This document shows, one piece after another, positions 9,588-18,995 of a stretch of 64,000 nt of DNA (positions are counted from its first letter, which is position 1; every line of letters begins with the position of its first letter). The stretch comes from CAYPPG01 sp964412555 (GTDB lineage: Bacteria > Hinthialibacterota > Hinthialibacteria > Hinthialibacterales > Hinthialibacteraceae). The translations under genes and the position numbers were made by a program. The stretch lies in assembly GCA_964412555.1 (NCBI GenBank), contig CAYPPG010000005.1, forward strand, positions 124,001-188,000. Direction: 5' to 3'. The notes below the pieces were generated by a model, which worked only from the letters and a program-made list of their open reading frames with translations, was not told the origin of the DNA and searched no databases.

Positions 9588-10754
9588 CTATAACTGAATG
9601 ATTTTGGCTCCTTCGCCAATCTCGCAGACCATCGTTTCACATTCTTTTCCAACTCTTTCTGTATATCTTCTTTTGATTTCCTCGGTGAATGCTTCCACTC
9701 TGTCGTGTTCCACTATATTGACAGTCGCTCCGCCAAAACCACCCCCTGTCAGTTTTGCGCCAAAACATCCGGGAATTTTATAAGCTTCTTCCACCAAGAC
9801 ATCCAATTCTTCACAACTGTTATCGAACAAGTCGCGGGAACTTTCATGAGAAAGCCGCATGAGCTCTCCCAGGTGAGAAATATCCTGGAGTTGTAACGCT
9901 GCCACTCCATGAAGTACGCGCTGGTTTTCTTTAAGAACATGCCGTGCCCGGCAGCGGAAGACATGATCCAAGGTATCTTCGAGATCGGTGAATTCCAATA
10001 GAGAAATATCCCGTAAAAAACGCAGCGGCCGGCCGAGATGTTCGCTTAGGGTTTGGGCAGCTGCTTCGCATTGCCGCCGCCTGGTTTTGTATTTTCCCTC
10101 GATCAATTCATGTTTGACATGTGTATTGCAAAGAACCAGTGCAGGCGCAGGGGAGGGAAGGGACAGGATTTTGTGCGCTAGAGTATCACAATCCAAAAAA
10201 AGCATCGCGCTTTCTTGCCCGAAGATGGAAGAAAATTGATCCAAAATCCCGCAGGGCATTCCGACGAAATGATTCTCCGCCCGTTGGCACAACTTGGCCA
10301 ATTCCATTCTTTCGATTTCATAGGGATAAAGCGATTGGACAAAAAGAGCGACAGCTGTTTCCAAAGCGGCAGAACTGCTCACGCCGGCGCCGATAGGAAG
10401 ATTTCCGCTTATCACCGCGCGGAAGCCTCCAAATTCCTTTCCCGCTTGTTTCAATTCATACAAAACGCCTTTTACATAATTGGCCCACGGATGAGACGGA
10501 TCCTGGCTCAACTCCTCGATTGGGAAGCGTGTTTCATCGTCTAAAACGGAGGTATAAACCGTCACAAACGGTTCCTCCATTCGTTCCCCATGGATGGTGA
10601 TGATCTTATCCAGTGCTACGGTTAATACATAACCTCCATTGTAATCGGTATGGTTTCCTAAGATTTCAACCCGACCCGGCGCCTTCGATGCAGAGGTGGG
10701 TGAAGTTCCATAACGATTGCTGTACAACTCAGCGCCGTCAAAAGTTGGATTCAT
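9588..10754 (-). CDS. galK: galactokinase
   Basis: Cytoplasmic GHMP-family kinase, 388 residues, phosphorylating galactose at C1 (Leloir pathway). The galactokinase signature is at 27-38 (GRVEILGNHTDY), with Asn in place of the usual Glu of GEHTDY. The ATP-binding loop LPIGAGVSSSAA is at 119-130, and catalytic Asp172 lies in GILDQFSS. The C-terminal GHMP motif KLTGGGFGGATVN is present. The start is supported by AAGGGGA. It begins 16 bp after the purQ stop on the same strand, so it is probably cotranscribed with purL and purQ, an unusual pairing. The Asn variant leaves a small chance that the substrate is a related sugar. Confidence 0.9.
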   Translation of the reverse strand: MNPTFDGAELYSNRYGTSPTSASKAPGRVEILGNHTDYNGGYVLTVALDKIITIHGERMEEPFVTVYTSVLDDETRFPIEELSQDPSHPWANYVKGVLYELKQAGKEFGGFRAVISGNLPIGAGVSSSAALETAVALFVQSLYPYEIERMELAKLCQRAENHFVGMPCGILDQFSSIFGQESAMLFLDCDTLAHKILSLPSPAPALVLCNTHVKHELIEGKYKTRRRQCEAAAQTLSEHLGRPLRFLRDISLLEFTDLEDTLDHVFRCRARHVLKENQRVLHGVAALQLQDISHLGELMRLSHESSRDLFDNSCEELDVLVEEAYKIPGCFGAKLTGGGFGGATVNIVEHDRVEAFTEEIKRRYTERVGKECETMVCEIGEGAKIIQL

Positions 10755-10770
10755 GCTTTCCCCTTTTTGT

Positions 10771-11622
10771 CTATTTTTGTTTTAGATAATCTGCCAAAGA
10801 TGCAAAGATTGCATATCCTGGCCCTGGAGAGTTCCAGTCTTCGATTTTTCCTACAACACTCCGTCTCTTTTCTCCCCATTGCCCATTCCATGTATTGGGC
10901 ACTTGGCGAAGGAAAAATGCGCGCTCCGGATGGGGCATCAAAGCCGCAACATTTCCGTTGGGATTGCAGAGACCGGCAATATTCGAATACGAACCGTTCG
11001 GATTGACGGGTAAACCTTCTTCGATATGTCCATCATCATTACAATATCTCCACAAAACCAGGTTTTGTTCTTCTAATTTACGGAGCACTTCTTCATCACT
11101 GCTGGTGAAACGGCCTTCCCCGTGTGAGACTGTCATGGGAAGTATCTCACCTTGTTGTGCAGTACGAGTGAATGGAGTTCGATTTCCATTCTCTTCGCAT
11201 CGCAGATTTACCCATCCACAATGATGCCCGCGTCTGACCACATGTTTATCATAAGTAATATAATTATTGGCCAGCGCCATTTCAACTTTTTCGGGGCGTA
11301 AACCCGGCAGTAAACCGGTTTCGAGTAGGATTTGTGCGCCGTTACAGATGCCCAAAATCGGTTTGCCCTTATTGGCTTCCTGCACGAGAACTTCCAACAA
11401 CGGTTCTTTCGCGGCGATTACCCCGGCTCGGACACGGTCTTCATAGGAGAAACCGCCTGGAATAATATAGGCTTCAAACGGCTCCAATTCATATGCCGGA
11501 CGATTCCATCGGAATCGCGCGGCGCTCAATCCGACATGGTGTAAAGCGCGAAGGGTTTCCGTTTCACAATTCGAACCAGGGAATTGTAAAACGGCGACTT
11601 TTGGGAATAAATCGTGAGTCAT
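10771..11622 (-). CDS. purQ: phosphoribosylformylglycinamidine synthase glutaminase subunit (PurQ)
   Basis: Class I glutamine amidotransferase subunit that feeds ammonia to PurL in step four of purine synthesis. The start at 11622 opens directly into the family N-terminus (KVAVLQFPGSNCETE) after AAGAGAGA. The catalytic triad is visible as C93 in GICNGAQ with H231 and E233 in MPHPER. At 283 residues it is longer than the ~227-residue Bacillus form and closer to the longer PurQ variants. It lies 44 bp after purL and 16 bp before galK. No purS frame was found between them, although the small PurL type normally needs PurS; PurS may be encoded elsewhere. Confidence 0.92.
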   Translation of the reverse strand: MTHDLFPKVAVLQFPGSNCETETLRALHHVGLSAARFRWNRPAYELEPFEAYIIPGGFSYEDRVRAGVIAAKEPLLEVLVQEANKGKPILGICNGAQILLETGLLPGLRPEKVEMALANNYITYDKHVVRRGHHCGWVNLRCEENGNRTPFTRTAQQGEILPMTVSHGEGRFTSSDEEVLRKLEEQNLVLWRYCNDDGHIEEGLPVNPNGSYSNIAGLCNPNGNVAALMPHPERAFFLRQVPNTWNGQWGEKRRSVVGKIEDWNSPGPGYAIFASLADYLKQK

Positions 11623-11666
11623 TTTGTCTCTCTTGATACTACTTTCCTTTTTATCGCTTGCTCCTA

Positions 11667-14027
11667 TCAGGTTGCAAGTGTCAATCCAAAGGCTCCGCGC
11701 CAACATTCACGCATGACAGGAATCGACAAGTCAAGGATCGGATTATCGGCATGATCGAAAACGGCTAACCGGTTGTTTGGCGTAGTGATTCCGATCTCAC
11801 AGACATCCATGGAATAGCTTTGATATTCTTTCTTGAGTGTGTCTAGGTTTTCAGATTTTACTTCCAATAACATGCCACTCGATTCGGAAAAAAGAAGAGT
11901 GTCTTCTCGCAAATCCGAACTGAGGCGATTGAGATAGATTTCCAAGCCAAGTGTTTGGCAAGGATGCATAGCCAGAAGCATTTCCGCCGCTGCCGTCAAT
12001 AAACCTCCATTTGATATATCATGTGCGCTAAGCACCAAACTTTTGCTTATCGCCTCGATTGTTCCGTAAATGATACCGCGTTCCAACGCATAACGCACAA
12101 TGGGAACATTGGCTCCTTTACTTTCCCCTATGGTGCGGTAATATTCCGAGCCTCCAAGTTCATCGAAACGCTCACCCACCAGAATCAAGCGGCTGTCGCT
12201 TTGTTTTACATCCATTGTGATCGCTTTGGAAGCATCTTCGATGACACCCACACAGGCGATAATAGGAGAAGGGGGGACAGAACGCCCGCTGGCTGATTGA
12301 TTGTAGAGAGATACATTACCGGAAACAAATGGAATCGGTTCCGGATCGTCCGACGAATGAAGTTGAGTCGCCGCTTCCGATAATCCCTTGATTCCTTCTT
12401 CCAATGCCCAAAAATCCTGCGGCACTTCCGGATTACCGAAATTGAGACAATCTGTCATGGCCCGGGGAACCGCTCCGATGGCAGCCACGTTTCTCATTGA
12501 TTCGGCTACCGCTGTAGCGCCTCCCCAAAAGGGTGATATTTCCCCGTAAAATGGATTTCCGTCGACGGACAATGCAATTCCGGAGGATGAACTTTCAAGC
12601 GGGACAATCAGGGAAGCATCCGCTTCCCCCGGCCGAATTACGGCATTGCCTTGCACTTCTGTATCATAATGGCGGAATATCCATTCTTTTGATGCAATAT
12701 TCGGCTGAGCCAGCATTTTCATGAAAATTTCATTCAGATTGACCGGTATGTCAAACACCGGCTCGGTAAAGGAGCTGATCCGAGGTTCGGATGCTCTATT
12801 GTAACGAATTCCCTCCACTACGAAATCAATGGGCAATTCTGTTACGATTTGGCCATGATGAGTGACACGCATCACCTGTTCTCGAATCGCTTTGCCGATG
12901 ACATGAGCGCCGGCGCCGAAGCAGATGGATGGGAGTGTCCAATCTTCATTGTAAATCTTCAACACTTCCGGAGTGAATTCAGGCGGAACGGCGAGAAGAT
13001 ACCGCTCTTGCGTTTCCGCGCAAAGTATAATTTCCGGCGGTAAATTCTCTTCAGCCACATGAACATTATCTAGGTTGATTTCGACTCCGAATCCTCCACT
13101 TTCTCCCAATTCGGACGAACAACATGCGATGCCGCCGGCCCCCAAATCTTTCATTCCGATGGAGATACCCAATTCCCGGGCACGCCGGCGCACTTCATGC
13201 GTCGCTTTGTAATGTAATAAAATATTTTTCAAGAAAGGATCGGGGATTTGGACAGCTCCTTTGTTTTCTTCTTTGTTCTCCGAATCTAGAGTCCCCGAAG
13301 CAAAGGATGCCCCGCCGAATCCGGAACGGTCCGTCGGTTTGCCCACAAGAATCAGGTCATATCCTTCCCCGCATTCAGGAACACGGCTGTGAATGATATC
13401 CTGTTCCTTCAGCAATCCGAGAGCGACGACGTTGACCAGGCAGTTGTCGTCGAATCCATCATGGAACACGGCATCACCGCCTAAATTTGGAACCCCTAAC
13501 GCATTCCCGTAATGCCAGATGCCTTCGACTACACCTTCAACGATCGATTTTGTTCGTTCTGCATAGTGTCCGTTTGGATTCCCGAAACGAAGAGGATCGG
13601 CTACCCCGATGACGGAAGCTCCCATGCAGTCTACATCTCTCACGATCCCTCCGATACCCGTAGCCGCTCCTTCAAAGGGGAGTACCTGTGAGGGATGGTT
13701 GTGACTTTCATGAGCGATGACGATCCCGTATCGATGATTCTCATGGGTCGTAAAATAAATGATTCCTGCGTCTTCTTCTGGACCTTGGATGACATTTTTT
13801 CCGGAAACGGGGAGATACTTTTTTAACAGGGATTTACTGCTTTTGTACGAGCAATGTTCACTCCATTCGATGTCGAATATGAACAATTCGGCGAGAGAGG
13901 GAGCACGGCCTAGCCGATGATAGATTTTTTGAGCTTCGTCCGGTTTGAGGGAAAGCCCAAATCGTTTCAATTCCGCAGATAAAAGTTGGATATCCGAATA
14001 CGCTTCGGTTGAGATGGATGGATTCAT
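11667..14027 (-). CDS. purL: phosphoribosylformylglycinamidine synthase synthetase subunit (PurL)
   Basis: ATP-dependent subunit converting FGAR to FGAM using ammonia from PurQ. The 786 residues fit the 'small' PurL class, slightly long. The N-terminal substrate motif WSEHCSYKSSK (about 54-64) with the catalytic histidine, and AHESHNHPSQVLPFEGAATGIGG, are diagnostic; two AIRS-like halves follow with glycine-rich SGGFG and NGGLL loops. The start ATG at 14027 is preceded by GAGGA. It is the first gene of the purL-purQ-galK unit and is separated by about 118 bp from rodA on the same strand. Confidence 0.94.
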   Translation of the reverse strand: MNPSISTEAYSDIQLLSAELKRFGLSLKPDEAQKIYHRLGRAPSLAELFIFDIEWSEHCSYKSSKSLLKKYLPVSGKNVIQGPEEDAGIIYFTTHENHRYGIVIAHESHNHPSQVLPFEGAATGIGGIVRDVDCMGASVIGVADPLRFGNPNGHYAERTKSIVEGVVEGIWHYGNALGVPNLGGDAVFHDGFDDNCLVNVVALGLLKEQDIIHSRVPECGEGYDLILVGKPTDRSGFGGASFASGTLDSENKEENKGAVQIPDPFLKNILLHYKATHEVRRRARELGISIGMKDLGAGGIACCSSELGESGGFGVEINLDNVHVAEENLPPEIILCAETQERYLLAVPPEFTPEVLKIYNEDWTLPSICFGAGAHVIGKAIREQVMRVTHHGQIVTELPIDFVVEGIRYNRASEPRISSFTEPVFDIPVNLNEIFMKMLAQPNIASKEWIFRHYDTEVQGNAVIRPGEADASLIVPLESSSSGIALSVDGNPFYGEISPFWGGATAVAESMRNVAAIGAVPRAMTDCLNFGNPEVPQDFWALEEGIKGLSEAATQLHSSDDPEPIPFVSGNVSLYNQSASGRSVPPSPIIACVGVIEDASKAITMDVKQSDSRLILVGERFDELGGSEYYRTIGESKGANVPIVRYALERGIIYGTIEAISKSLVLSAHDISNGGLLTAAAEMLLAMHPCQTLGLEIYLNRLSSDLREDTLLFSESSGMLLEVKSENLDTLKKEYQSYSMDVCEIGITTPNNRLAVFDHADNPILDLSIPVMRECWRGAFGLTLAT

Positions 14028-14145
14028 TCAAATTCCTCATAAACAGATGCACCGCATCATCGCTTATTGCCGGTCCGGTTTTTCGAATATGCATATTATA
14101 TTGAATTTCGCGGGATTCACGAGGTATAGCAAGCAGGTTTTTCGA

Positions 14146-15480
14146 TTAGAAATCATCCGGAATATGGGCCGGAATGGACATCTGGGAGCGGCTTACGAAT
14201 ATACTGTCTTTCAACGTTTCATGCTGGCCTCGCATACGAATGTTCATAATAAGACCCACAGCGATCATATTGACCAACATGAACGAGCCTCCATAAGAGA
14301 TGAATGTCAAAGGCAGACCGGTCACCGGTAACAAGCCGGTTACCATACCGACATTGATGAGAATATGAGAGAAAAACATCGCGATAACACCGGAAGTGAG
14401 AAGCGCTCCTTGCAGCGTCTTTGATTCCACCGCCGTATCCATACCTCGGATCAGCAATAAAAGAAATAAAGAGAGGAGGATGACCGCTCCAATAAATCCT
14501 GATTGTTCTCCAACGACGGGAAAGATAAAATCATGCTGATATTCGGGTAGAAACTTCAATGTGCTTTGGGTACCTTTCCCGAAACCTTTCCCCCAAAAAC
14601 CGCCTGATCCAAGAGCGATTTTCGATTGGTTGATGTTCCAATTTTTATCATCCAGGTCCATTTCCGGCTTCAAATATCCTTCGACTCTGGCTTTCGCATG
14701 AGCCGGCACTTCTTCCCAAATTTGGCTTCCATATTCAAAGATGACGAAATAAGAAACGAAAGCTAGACCCAAAAAAGGAATGATAATGCTCGCCGGAACT
14801 TTTTGCACAATAGCGAACAGAAGAATAAATCCAATCAATGTTACCCACATCAGCATCAACAGTGGATCATGGCTGACACCGAAAAGACCAAGAACCGGCG
14901 AAATCATCAGAAGAAAATAGGAATAAGGCAAGCCGGCGACAAACATCATGATCAAGGTGATGGGAACGAAAACGAGCGCCGTTCCCATATCCGGTTGGCA
15001 GACGATGATCATGGAGGGGATCGCTCCAATAGCGAGTGGCTTCATTAAATCGAACAATCCGTACCATGCTTCTTTTTTGGCGGACAATACTTTTGCAAGA
15101 AATAGAATTGTCGCCAATTTAGCAAATTCGGATGTTTGAATCTGGGGAAGAGGTCCGATTTTGATCCAGGAGCGGGCGCCATGGCTTTTTACATAAAATA
15201 AGGGAACAAAACACAACATTAAACCGATAATCCCAAGAATGTATAGAATCGGAGCATAACGGATCAAAGTTTGATAATCAAAAAAAAGGATCACGATCAG
15301 CACGATCAAACCGATTACGGCCCATTTGAGTTGGGTAAACCACAATTGCAGATACCAAGGCAGAACGGTCCCATCCGTTGCAGAAGCGCCCGCCAACGTT
15401 CGCACCCCGAAGCCGATCAGGATCAAGACCAGAAAAAGGGTGAGATAATCGATTTCAGACCAAATCTTTGAGCGAAACAC
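14146..15480 (-). CDS. rodA: rod-shape peptidoglycan glycosyltransferase RodA
   Basis: SEDS-family membrane glycosyltransferase of 444 residues that polymerises lipid II during side-wall growth with its partner PBP2. About ten membrane segments are visible, and the typical motif region KIALGSGGFWGKGFGKGTQ followed by FLPEYQHDFIFPVVGEQ identifies the RodA/FtsW family. The GTG start lies inside the end of mrdA (26-bp overlap), indicating translational coupling. It is the last gene of the mreC-mreD-mrdA-rodA run. Confidence 0.93.
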   Translation of the reverse strand: MFRSKIWSEIDYLTLFLVLILIGFGVRTLAGASATDGTVLPWYLQLWFTQLKWAVIGLIVLIVILFFDYQTLIRYAPILYILGIIGLMLCFVPLFYVKSHGARSWIKIGPLPQIQTSEFAKLATILFLAKVLSAKKEAWYGLFDLMKPLAIGAIPSMIIVCQPDMGTALVFVPITLIMMFVAGLPYSYFLLMISPVLGLFGVSHDPLLMLMWVTLIGFILLFAIVQKVPASIIIPFLGLAFVSYFVIFEYGSQIWEEVPAHAKARVEGYLKPEMDLDDKNWNINQSKIALGSGGFWGKGFGKGTQSTLKFLPEYQHDFIFPVVGEQSGFIGAVILLSLFLLLLIRGMDTAVESKTLQGALLTSGVIAMFFSHILINVGMVTGLLPVTGLPLTFISYGGSFMLVNMIAVGLIMNIRMRGQHETLKDSIFVSRSQMSIPAHIPDDF

Positions 15481-17287
15481 GACCTAAATATACATCCAAT
15501 AATTGTTTTGCAAGCGGAGACGCATGTTCCCCGCCATGTCCACCATGTTCGATTAAAATTGTAATGACAATCTGAGGATTCTCGAAAGGCCCATAACATA
15601 CAAACCACGCATGTGTTTTGTCGCCGGGGACCTGAGCGGTGCCTGTTTTTCCGGCTAATACGAATTCCTCATCTTTCACTCTACGGCCGGTTCCTTGATA
15701 CGGCCGATTGACGACTTCGTACATCGCTTCATGAACCGTTTCCCATGTTTTGGTTGAGGCTTCAATTTCCCCGTAGGCAACCGGTTCGAATGTTTTCACT
15801 GTTTGGTTGTCGGGAGAAACGATTTTTTGAGCCACTTGCGGATGGTATAGCGTACCTCGATTAGCAATTGCACAGATACCGGTTGAAATTTGTATCGGAG
15901 TTAAAAGAATCAGACCTTGTCCAATCGAAGCGTTGATCGTATCCCCGGGATACCATGATTCGTGTTTATCGATCATTTTCTTGGCTGGATTGGGATAAGG
16001 TTCAAATTGCTCTCCTCGTAAATCGATTCCTGTTTTCTCATTCAATCCAAAATAACTCATCCACGTAAACAAGCGCTCGATGCCGAGCTGAGAAACCGTT
16101 TTATAAAAAAATACATCGCAAGAAAGACACACGGCGTCAATCATATTGACATTTCCATGGCCTTCCCGTTTGTGGCATCGCCAACCATCTCCACCGAAAG
16201 GTTTATAAATGCCGGGACAATATTCCGTATGATTCTTCGTATAATGAAGTTCTTCCATCAAGGCAAATACTTCGAAGACTTTCTGTACGGAGCCGGGAGG
16301 ATATTTTCCGGCAATGGCGCGATTGGTCAAAGGAGCGGAAGGATCGGTAAAATATTCAACGGCATGTTGAGAAAAATCGTTGGGATCGAATCTCGGACTG
16401 GAAGCCATGGCAAGGATCGAATTATCCCGAGGATCGGCGGCGATGATCACTCCGATCGAGGCGCCCAAGATCAATTCCGCCGCTTGCTGAAGATTGGAAT
16501 CGATATTTAGAATGACATCATTGCCCGGGATCGCCGGTTTCATTTGAACGGCTTTTCCTTGTTGGATTTCGCTGTTATTGACTTTGACCCGGTTGATGCC
16601 GTCTTGCCCCCGTAGATACTCTTCATATTTCCACTCGATTCCCCCCAATCCGATACGGTCACCGGGAGAGTAATTTTCATAGCGGGATTGTTTCAATTCT
16701 GCAGCTGATATTTCCCCTGTGCGCCCCAGAATATGAGAGGCCATCGATCCATAGCCATACCAACGAGTGGGTACTTTTTCCGTGAAGACCATCGCTTCTG
16801 CGGGAAATTCGATTTCACGGGTTTTAATGGCGGCATATTTCTTCTTGTCCACACTTTTTGCGATGCAGACGCGGTTTTGTTTATAATATTCATCCCGCCG
16901 GTTTCTTTTGTAGGCACGCTCTAAATTTTCGTAGGATGTATCCAATATCTGCGAGAGAAGAGTGAGAGTGCTTTTCAATGGTTCTGTGACAATTCGTTTT
17001 CCTTTTCGGCTACTCTCAATGGGAACCCAGATGTCATAATAATCGACGTCCATTGCGAGTATATTGCCATTTCGGTCTTTGATCATTCCCCGCTTGCTTG
17101 GAACGGGAATCTCGCGAATATAGTTTCTTTCCGCTAATTTGACGAATTCGTCCTGACGGTATATCTGGATTGTCCATAATCGGAAAACGATAATGGCAAA
17201 GACCGCAGTAAATAGAAAAAGGAGCACCTTTAAGCGCAAATCGACTTTCGATGATTTGACGATCAAAATCTTTTTGCGATTGCTCAT
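15455..17287 (-). CDS. mrdA: penicillin-binding protein 2 (class B, elongasome transpeptidase)
   Basis: Bitopic class B penicillin-binding protein, 610 residues, that crosslinks peptidoglycan during elongation. An N-terminal cytoplasmic tail and one membrane segment (about 18-40) precede the PBP dimerisation domain, then the transpeptidase domain. Its active-site motifs are S333-V-Q-K336, S389-C-D391 and K547-T-G. The spacing matches E. coli PBP2 (S330, S384, K544). The start is 3 bp after the mreD stop, with the ribosome site inside mreD. Confidence 0.93.
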   Translation of the reverse strand: MSNRKKILIVKSSKVDLRLKVLLFLFTAVFAIIVFRLWTIQIYRQDEFVKLAERNYIREIPVPSKRGMIKDRNGNILAMDVDYYDIWVPIESSRKGKRIVTEPLKSTLTLLSQILDTSYENLERAYKRNRRDEYYKQNRVCIAKSVDKKKYAAIKTREIEFPAEAMVFTEKVPTRWYGYGSMASHILGRTGEISAAELKQSRYENYSPGDRIGLGGIEWKYEEYLRGQDGINRVKVNNSEIQQGKAVQMKPAIPGNDVILNIDSNLQQAAELILGASIGVIIAADPRDNSILAMASSPRFDPNDFSQHAVEYFTDPSAPLTNRAIAGKYPPGSVQKVFEVFALMEELHYTKNHTEYCPGIYKPFGGDGWRCHKREGHGNVNMIDAVCLSCDVFFYKTVSQLGIERLFTWMSYFGLNEKTGIDLRGEQFEPYPNPAKKMIDKHESWYPGDTINASIGQGLILLTPIQISTGICAIANRGTLYHPQVAQKIVSPDNQTVKTFEPVAYGEIEASTKTWETVHEAMYEVVNRPYQGTGRRVKDEEFVLAGKTGTAQVPGDKTHAWFVCYGPFENPQIVITILIEHGGHGGEHASPLAKQLLDVYLGRVSLKDLV

Positions 17288-17290
17288 CCC

Positions 17291-17797
17291 TTATCTCCCC
17301 AATAACACCATTGGTTGTGAATTTCTCTGCATCATGGACTGGAATGGAGAAAAAAACAGCGGGTAAAGCATAAAACAAATTCCTGTAATGACCGCTCCCG
17401 ATAACACATAGCGATAGGCCAACGTGACTGGAATGTCATATTCCAAATACGACAGCCAAAAGATCACTTCCCCGAAACGAACAAAAATGCATGCCAGGAT
17501 TCCGAGCAACAATCGGGAAAGACTGAATTGCGCCCAGATCAACAAGCGTAAACGTGCAATGATCATCGTTGTGAGAACAAATAACAACGCATGCGTTCCT
17601 TGGATCTCGTAAAAGGCTCCATCCCAAAGTACACCGGCAAGAAAAGCATATAAATAGGCCTCTCCCAGTGGCCGGTTCAATGAGATATAGAGAACACTGA
17701 GTAAAAGTAAGTCAGGACTCCATCTTCCAGGATCGAAAAGAATCCGGATCAAGAGATCGGTAAAAAATGCCGTCACGAGTATCAGCATGAATCGCAT
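17291..17797 (-). CDS. mreD: rod shape-determining protein MreD
   Basis: Small integral membrane protein, 168 residues, with about five hydrophobic helices and no conserved catalytic residues, as expected of MreD, which bridges MreC and the MreB cytoskeleton. The PDLLLLSVLYISLNRP and GVLWDGAFYEIQGTHAL segments fit the family. The call rests largely on position: 1 bp after mreC and 3 bp before mrdA. Confidence 0.85.
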   Translation of the reverse strand: MRFMLILVTAFFTDLLIRILFDPGRWSPDLLLLSVLYISLNRPLGEAYLYAFLAGVLWDGAFYEIQGTHALLFVLTTMIIARLRLLIWAQFSLSRLLLGILACIFVRFGEVIFWLSYLEYDIPVTLAYRYVLSGAVITGICFMLYPLFFSPFQSMMQRNSQPMVLLGR

Positions 17798-17798
17798 A

Positions 17799-18683
17799 TT
17801 ATTCCTCGGGCAAAAGGGACACGATTTCTTGTTGGATGGCTGTACTTTTAATCACGAAAACTGCCTTGATCGTATTGAAATCGACGGCGGGGACTACAGA
17901 ATACCCTTCTTCATTTGTTGCGCTGGTAATATAACCGGCCAGTAAACCGCGCTCGAACACTTTTCCGGCGCCGGATGTGAATACGGCTTGCCCCGGTTCC
18001 GGTGTTTGGGTTTCTTCCCCCATTTCCGTCAAGTACAAATCAGTCAAGAGTAAATGTTCGCTATCCTCCGTCCCCCGCAATAATCCCTCGTATGGGGTTT
18101 CTTTCACGTATACCGGAATTGTACATCCCGGATCAGTTAACAGTTGTACCCATGCAACATGATCACGCAATCGATAGGTTCGCCCTACAAGTCCTGTACT
18201 AGTCATAACCGCTTGATTGATCGAAAGACCGGATTCTATTCCCTTATTGATGATCAACGCATTCGTCAAACGGTTGTCACGGCGGCAGACGACGGAAGGG
18301 ACTGTAATATAAGGCTCTTCTCTTGGTAGATTCAGCGCTTCCCGATAATTTTCGTGTTGGCGTAGTTTATACTGAAGCTCAATGTTTTCTTTCTGTACTT
18401 TTTCCAGTTTTTCACGGACTGCGTCCAATTCGGCTTTGGCGTGAAAATTCTCTACAAGATTGTTGATTGTACCTCGCACAAAATTGCGAACACTGTAAAT
18501 TGCAGATACGGGTTTGCTGATAATGCTAGAGACATAATCGGCTGGTTGCTCCTCTTCATGAGGAGCAAATATCAACATGAGCATCAAAGCGACTATGATG
18601 AAAGTGGATCCCAACAACTGAGGACTTAACCAGTTGTTTTTCTTACGGTTCAGAGGTGTTCTTTTTTTCCTTTTGAAAAACAT
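17799..18683 (-). CDS. mreC: rod shape-determining protein MreC
   Basis: Bitopic periplasmic scaffold of the elongasome, 294 residues. A basic cytoplasmic tail (residues 1-20) is followed by a membrane helix (about 24-42), a coiled coil (about 75-112) and two beta-barrel subdomains with the family motif VCRRDNRLTNALIINKGIESGL and TSTGLVGRT. It binds PBP2 and MreD. It is the first gene of the mreC-mreD-mrdA-rodA run and is separated from mreB by 312 bp instead of the usual short gap. Confidence 0.92.
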   Translation of the reverse strand: MFFKRKKRTPLNRKKNNWLSPQLLGSTFIIVALMLMLIFAPHEEEQPADYVSSIISKPVSAIYSVRNFVRGTINNLVENFHAKAELDAVREKLEKVQKENIELQYKLRQHENYREALNLPREEPYITVPSVVCRRDNRLTNALIINKGIESGLSINQAVMTSTGLVGRTYRLRDHVAWVQLLTDPGCTIPVYVKETPYEGLLRGTEDSEHLLLTDLYLTEMGEETQTPEPGQAVFTSGAGKVFERGLLAGYITSATNEEGYSVVPAVDFNTIKAVFVIKSTAIQQEIVSLLPEE

Positions 18684-18995
18684 GATCTTTCTGATTGATA
18701 AAAGAGGATGTCACGGCAAAAATACCAAACTTGTGGTGCGGACATCCTGTCTGCACATTATATGCTAATTCCAAATGAAAATCATACTTTTTACCACCGT
18801 GTCAAAGAGATTGAGGAATCCAAAAATAGAATGATTGACTGTGTTCAAATCCATTTTAACTCAAAAAACCACAATTCGTTCTTTGAATTCAACAATACGG
18901 TTTCTCTTGGGGAAATGATGATCCCCTCAACCTCAAATTTCATACGATAGAAGAGCATTTGTCAATAGTGATTCCTCTTTTTTTCACTATTGTTT
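18684..18995. other. 312-bp interruption between mreB and mreC, with a palindrome
   Basis: AT-rich interval with no supported gene. A plus-strand frame of 80 codons (18708-18950) has no ribosome site, resembles nothing known and runs against the operon. The interval holds one degenerate copy of the GC-rich hairpin repeat (18736-18756). In most bacteria mreB and mreC are closely spaced, so this is likely inserted or decayed sequence. Confidence 0.55.
18736..18756. repeat. GC-rich hairpin repeat, copy 1 (degenerate)
   Basis: GTGCGGACA-TCC-TGTCTGCAC: nine-base arms with one G-T wobble and a three-base loop. It matches the layout of the copies at 39638, 40679 and 42891. Confidence 0.6.

Noticed and set aside
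18708..18950. 80-codon plus-strand frame between mreB and mreC
   Set aside because: Antisense to the operon, no ribosome site, AT-rich, no family resemblance; treated as spacer.
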